A stretch of DNA of 31,199 nt from JAGOPO01 sp035524755 (GTDB lineage Bacteria > Patescibacteriota > Minisyncoccia > 2-02-FULL-40-12 > GWA2-44-9), in assembly GCA_035524755.1 (NCBI GenBank), contig DATKOD010000007.1, positions 1-31,199 of the forward strand, written 5' to 3'. The position numbers and the translations under genes are program-made. The notes beneath the pieces were generated by a model, which was not told the DNA's origin, did no database searches, and worked only from the letters and a program-made list of their open reading frames with translations. How positions within the stretch are numbered: the stretch's first letter is position 1; each line of letters opens with the position of its first letter. Below are positions 29,339 through 31,199 of the stretch, one piece after another.

Positions 29339-29869
29339 CTATTTTAATAATGATGAGAATTTTTCCTGCACCTTCGCAAGCTTGGGATTGATGACCAGCT
29401 GGCAATACGGTTCATCTTTGTGGTGCTCGTAATATTTCAGGTGATAATCCTCCGCCGGCCAGAACTCTTTAAGCGGTTCCACGGTCGTCACGATGCGGCC
29501 GCCATCCTTGGTCTCGTTGAGCTTCGCGATGAACGCCTCCGCCGCCTGTCTCTGAGCATCGTCGGAGTAAAAGATAACCGACCGGTACTGCGGACCCTCG
29601 TCGTTGCCCTGCCGATTGACCGTCGTCGGGTCGTGCGTCGCGAAGAACACGTTCAACAGGTCGTCGTACGAGATGACTGCGGGGTCGTATTCGAATCGGA
29701 TGACCTCGGCATGCCCGGTCGTGCCTGACGAGACCTGTTCATAGGTCGGATGTGCCACCGTGCCGCCCGCATATCCCGGCGCGACCGAAATCACGCCGCG
29801 GAGCATGTTGAACACCGCCTCGGTACACCAGAAGCATCCCCCGCCGAATACCGCTATCGCTTTCTCCAT
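29339..29869 (-). CDS. msrA: Peptide methionine sulfoxide reductase MsrA
   Basis: MsrA reduces methionine-S-sulfoxide with a cysteine nucleophile. The 176-residue protein has FGGGCFWCTEAVF near the N-terminus (catalytic Cys about residue 12), GYAGGTVAHPTYEQVSSGTTGHAEV, and FWPAEDYHLKYYEHH, all typical of MsrA. A further Cys in EPYCQLVINPKLAK near residue 155 may act in resolving. No MsrB domain is fused. The ATG at 29867-29869 lies four bases after the ileS stop. A TGA-TATACT on the minus strand ends six bases before the ATG, so a leaderless own transcript is possible. Confidence 0.96.
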   Translation of the reverse strand: MEKAIAVFGGGCFWCTEAVFNMLRGVISVAPGYAGGTVAHPTYEQVSSGTTGHAEVIRFEYDPAVISYDDLLNVFFATHDPTTVNRQGNDEGPQYRSVIFYSDDAQRQAAEAFIAKLNETKDGGRIVTTVEPLKEFWPAEDYHLKYYEHHKDEPYCQLVINPKLAKVQEKFSSLLK

Positions 29870-29873
29870 TGTC

Positions 29874-31199
29874 TCAGTATATCACCACCGTGACGACCTT
29901 CCCCGGCTCCAGTTCGAACTCTTTTGATATCTTCCCCTGGGGTCCAGTCTGCGCGCGCTCCAAATTGGTCTTTGTCTCCGATTCGATTTCTTTCATATGA
30001 GGTTCGAGTGCGGCGCCTGTCGTATCATCCAATGCGTGCCAGCGTCCAGTCGCCCGTTCACCGACATTGAATCCTGCCTCTTTGCGCAGATCCTGGATGC
30101 TCCGCATCATCTCGCGTGCCCAGCCCTCGTGCTTGAGCGGCTCAGTAATCGTCAAGTCAAGAGAAACCTCTGCGCCGGGTGCGTACCGGACTTCTTTCAC
30201 GTTGAGCTCATCGCGGACGAGCGCTTCCAGGTCGGGTTCCAGTGTCGCACCCGGTACGACGACCGCGGCGAGTGGCTGACGCACGCGGATGCCTTCGGAT
30301 TTCCGTATCGCCAAGCCCGCAGTGATGAACGACCGGACCTGCTGCATCTCGGCTTCGAGCTTCTCGTGTCGGTCCTCGTGCGTGATACGAGGCCAGTCGG
30401 CAAGATGGACCGAGATCGCATCCCCTTCTTCGCGTATGCGCTTCCAGATGTCTTCTGCGGCGAACGGAACGAACGGCGCCGACAACAATGCGACCGTGCG
30501 CAGGATGTGGCGCAATAGCCATCGCGCATCGGTGCGCTTGCGCGACCGACGAAGCCACCACTGAGAGAAATCGTCCACGACGAATGACTCGATGGCGCGC
30601 GCCGCTACGGTAGGATCGTAATCGTCCAGGTGCGCGGCTACGTCATGCGTCAGTACTGACAGGCGCGACAGCACCCAACGGTCCAGTGCGGTCTTCGTCC
30701 CCTGCTTGGCAGCGCCGGTCTGTTCATAGAGTTCATAGAACCGCACGCAGTTGGCAAGCGTCATCATGAACCCGGTCAGGCGCTCCCGTACCTCACGCAG
30801 GGCGAACATCTTCGGATCACCGGGGTTGTTGACCGTGTAGAAGTACCAGCGGGCGGTGTCCACGCCTACGGCATCGATGACCTCATCGGGTTTCACGATG
30901 TTCCCCTTGGACTTGGACATCTTTTGGCCCTTCTCGTCCAATACGTGCGAGAGTGAAATAACGTTGCGATACGGTGCACCTTTGCTGAGGAGCGTCGAGA
31001 CGGCTAGGAGCGTGTAGAACCACCCACGAGTCTGGTCGACGCCCTCACAGATGAAATCAGCCGGGAATTGTGACGAGAAGACATCATCGTTCTCGAACGG
31101 CCAGTGCCATTGTGCGAACGGCATTGACCCGGAATCGAACCACACATCGCACAACTCCGGAATGCGCGACAGTACCGCACGCGAGCCAGGTGCCTTGAG
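29874..31199 (-). CDS. ileS: Isoleucyl-tRNA synthetase, C-terminal part cut at the window edge
   Basis: The visible 441 residues are the end of a class I synthetase. The first segment (SRIPELCDVWFDSGSMPFAQ) is the conserved region after the editing domain of IleRS. DEKGQKMSKSKGNIVKPDEV carries the KMSKS catalytic loop. The anticodon-binding helical domain and a C-terminal region of about 120 residues follow, ending KEFELEPGKVVTVVIY. I see no C-terminal zinc cysteines, as in the longer IleRS type common in eukaryotes, archaea and some bacteria. The N-terminal part, including the HIGH motif, lies beyond 31199. The gene precedes msrA by four bases. Confidence 0.93.
   Translation of the reverse strand, partial: LKAPGSRAVLSRIPELCDVWFDSGSMPFAQWHWPFENDDVFSSQFPADFICEGVDQTRGWFYTLLAVSTLLSKGAPYRNVISLSHVLDEKGQKMSKSKGNIVKPDEVIDAVGVDTARWYFYTVNNPGDPKMFALREVRERLTGFMMTLANCVRFYELYEQTGAAKQGTKTALDRWVLSRLSVLTHDVAAHLDDYDPTVAARAIESFVVDDFSQWWLRRSRKRTDARWLLRHILRTVALLSAPFVPFAAEDIWKRIREEGDAISVHLADWPRITHEDRHEKLEAEMQQVRSFITAGLAIRKSEGIRVRQPLAAVVVPGATLEPDLEALVRDELNVKEVRYAPGAEVSLDLTITEPLKHEGWAREMMRSIQDLRKEAGFNVGERATGRWHALDDTTGAALEPHMKEIESETKTNLERAQTGPQGKISKEFELEPGKVVTVVIY
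29876..29884 (-). promoter_or_regulatory. Possible msrA extended -10 inside the ileS end
   Basis: On the minus strand TGA-TATACT (29884-29876) ends six bases before the msrA ATG and overlaps the last ileS codons. Because it is constrained by coding sequence it may be chance. The spacing matches the other leaderless-type sites. Confidence 0.4.

Noticed and set aside
1..31199. Mobile elements, CRISPR arrays, riboswitches and toxin-antitoxin pairs.
   Set aside because: No transposase, integrase, regularly spaced repeats, recognised aptamer or toxin-antitoxin pair was seen on either strand.

Overview
The window is a dense bacterial chromosome segment of moderately high GC with 31 protein genes (two cut by the window edges), two tRNA genes and almost no spacing. 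No insertion sequence, prophage, CRISPR array or rRNA is visible, and no gap between genes exceeds about 120 bases. The gene set suggests a Patescibacteria/CPR genome, probably Parcubacteria-like. This is inferred from trimmed housekeeping enzymes (ThrRS without the TGS domain, PheT without the tRNA-binding OB domain, short RecO), from Gmad2 and DUF11-type surface proteins, from tiny zinc-ribbon proteins, and from secE-nusG-rplK not being followed by rplA. The taxonomic call rests on gene content only.

Layout, left to right. 1-1546: parB (cut) and parA, minus strand. 1607-2283: a strong promoter, tRNA-Leu(CAA), and two small cysteine-rich zinc-binding proteins on the plus strand. 2280-5925: a minus-strand block with rpmF-nusB-rnc, rpsP-tsaC, a DUF2784-like membrane protein and folD. 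6043-11046: dnaE and thrS on the plus strand. 11073-12785: a minus-strand membrane protein diverging from miaA, then a 75-residue orphan with its own promoter. 12820-16341: gatB, then a thymidylate operon (thyX, dCMP deaminase, tmk). 16421-19754: secE-nusG-rplK and gyrB. 19849-23249: pheS-pheT behind a small membrane protein, diverging from tRNA-Asp(GTC). 23390-24811: an NlpC/P60-like cysteine hydrolase and a secreted metzincin lipoprotein. 24849-31199: ileS (cut), msrA, Gmad2 protein, doxX-like, recO, a DUF11-type membrane-anchored protein and glyS.

The genes cover translation (four aminoacyl-tRNA synthetases, GatB, S16, L11, L32, MiaA, TsaC, two tRNAs), replication and segregation (DnaE, GyrB, ParAB, RecO), transcription elongation (NusB, NusG), secretion (SecE) and dTTP synthesis. 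FolD can supply the methylene-folate that ThyX uses. The cell-surface proteins are the accessory part.

The most interesting signal is regulatory. At many genes a recognisable -10 hexamer, often an extended TGN form, ends 6-12 bases before the start codon and no Shine-Dalgarno sequence is present. Others keep a good SD. This suggests that leaderless or nearly leaderless mRNAs are a main mode of expression here. Second-tier points are a palindromic -10 shared by two divergent genes, the metzincin, FolD and ThyX active-site variants, and a palindrome over the SD of the 75-residue orphan.
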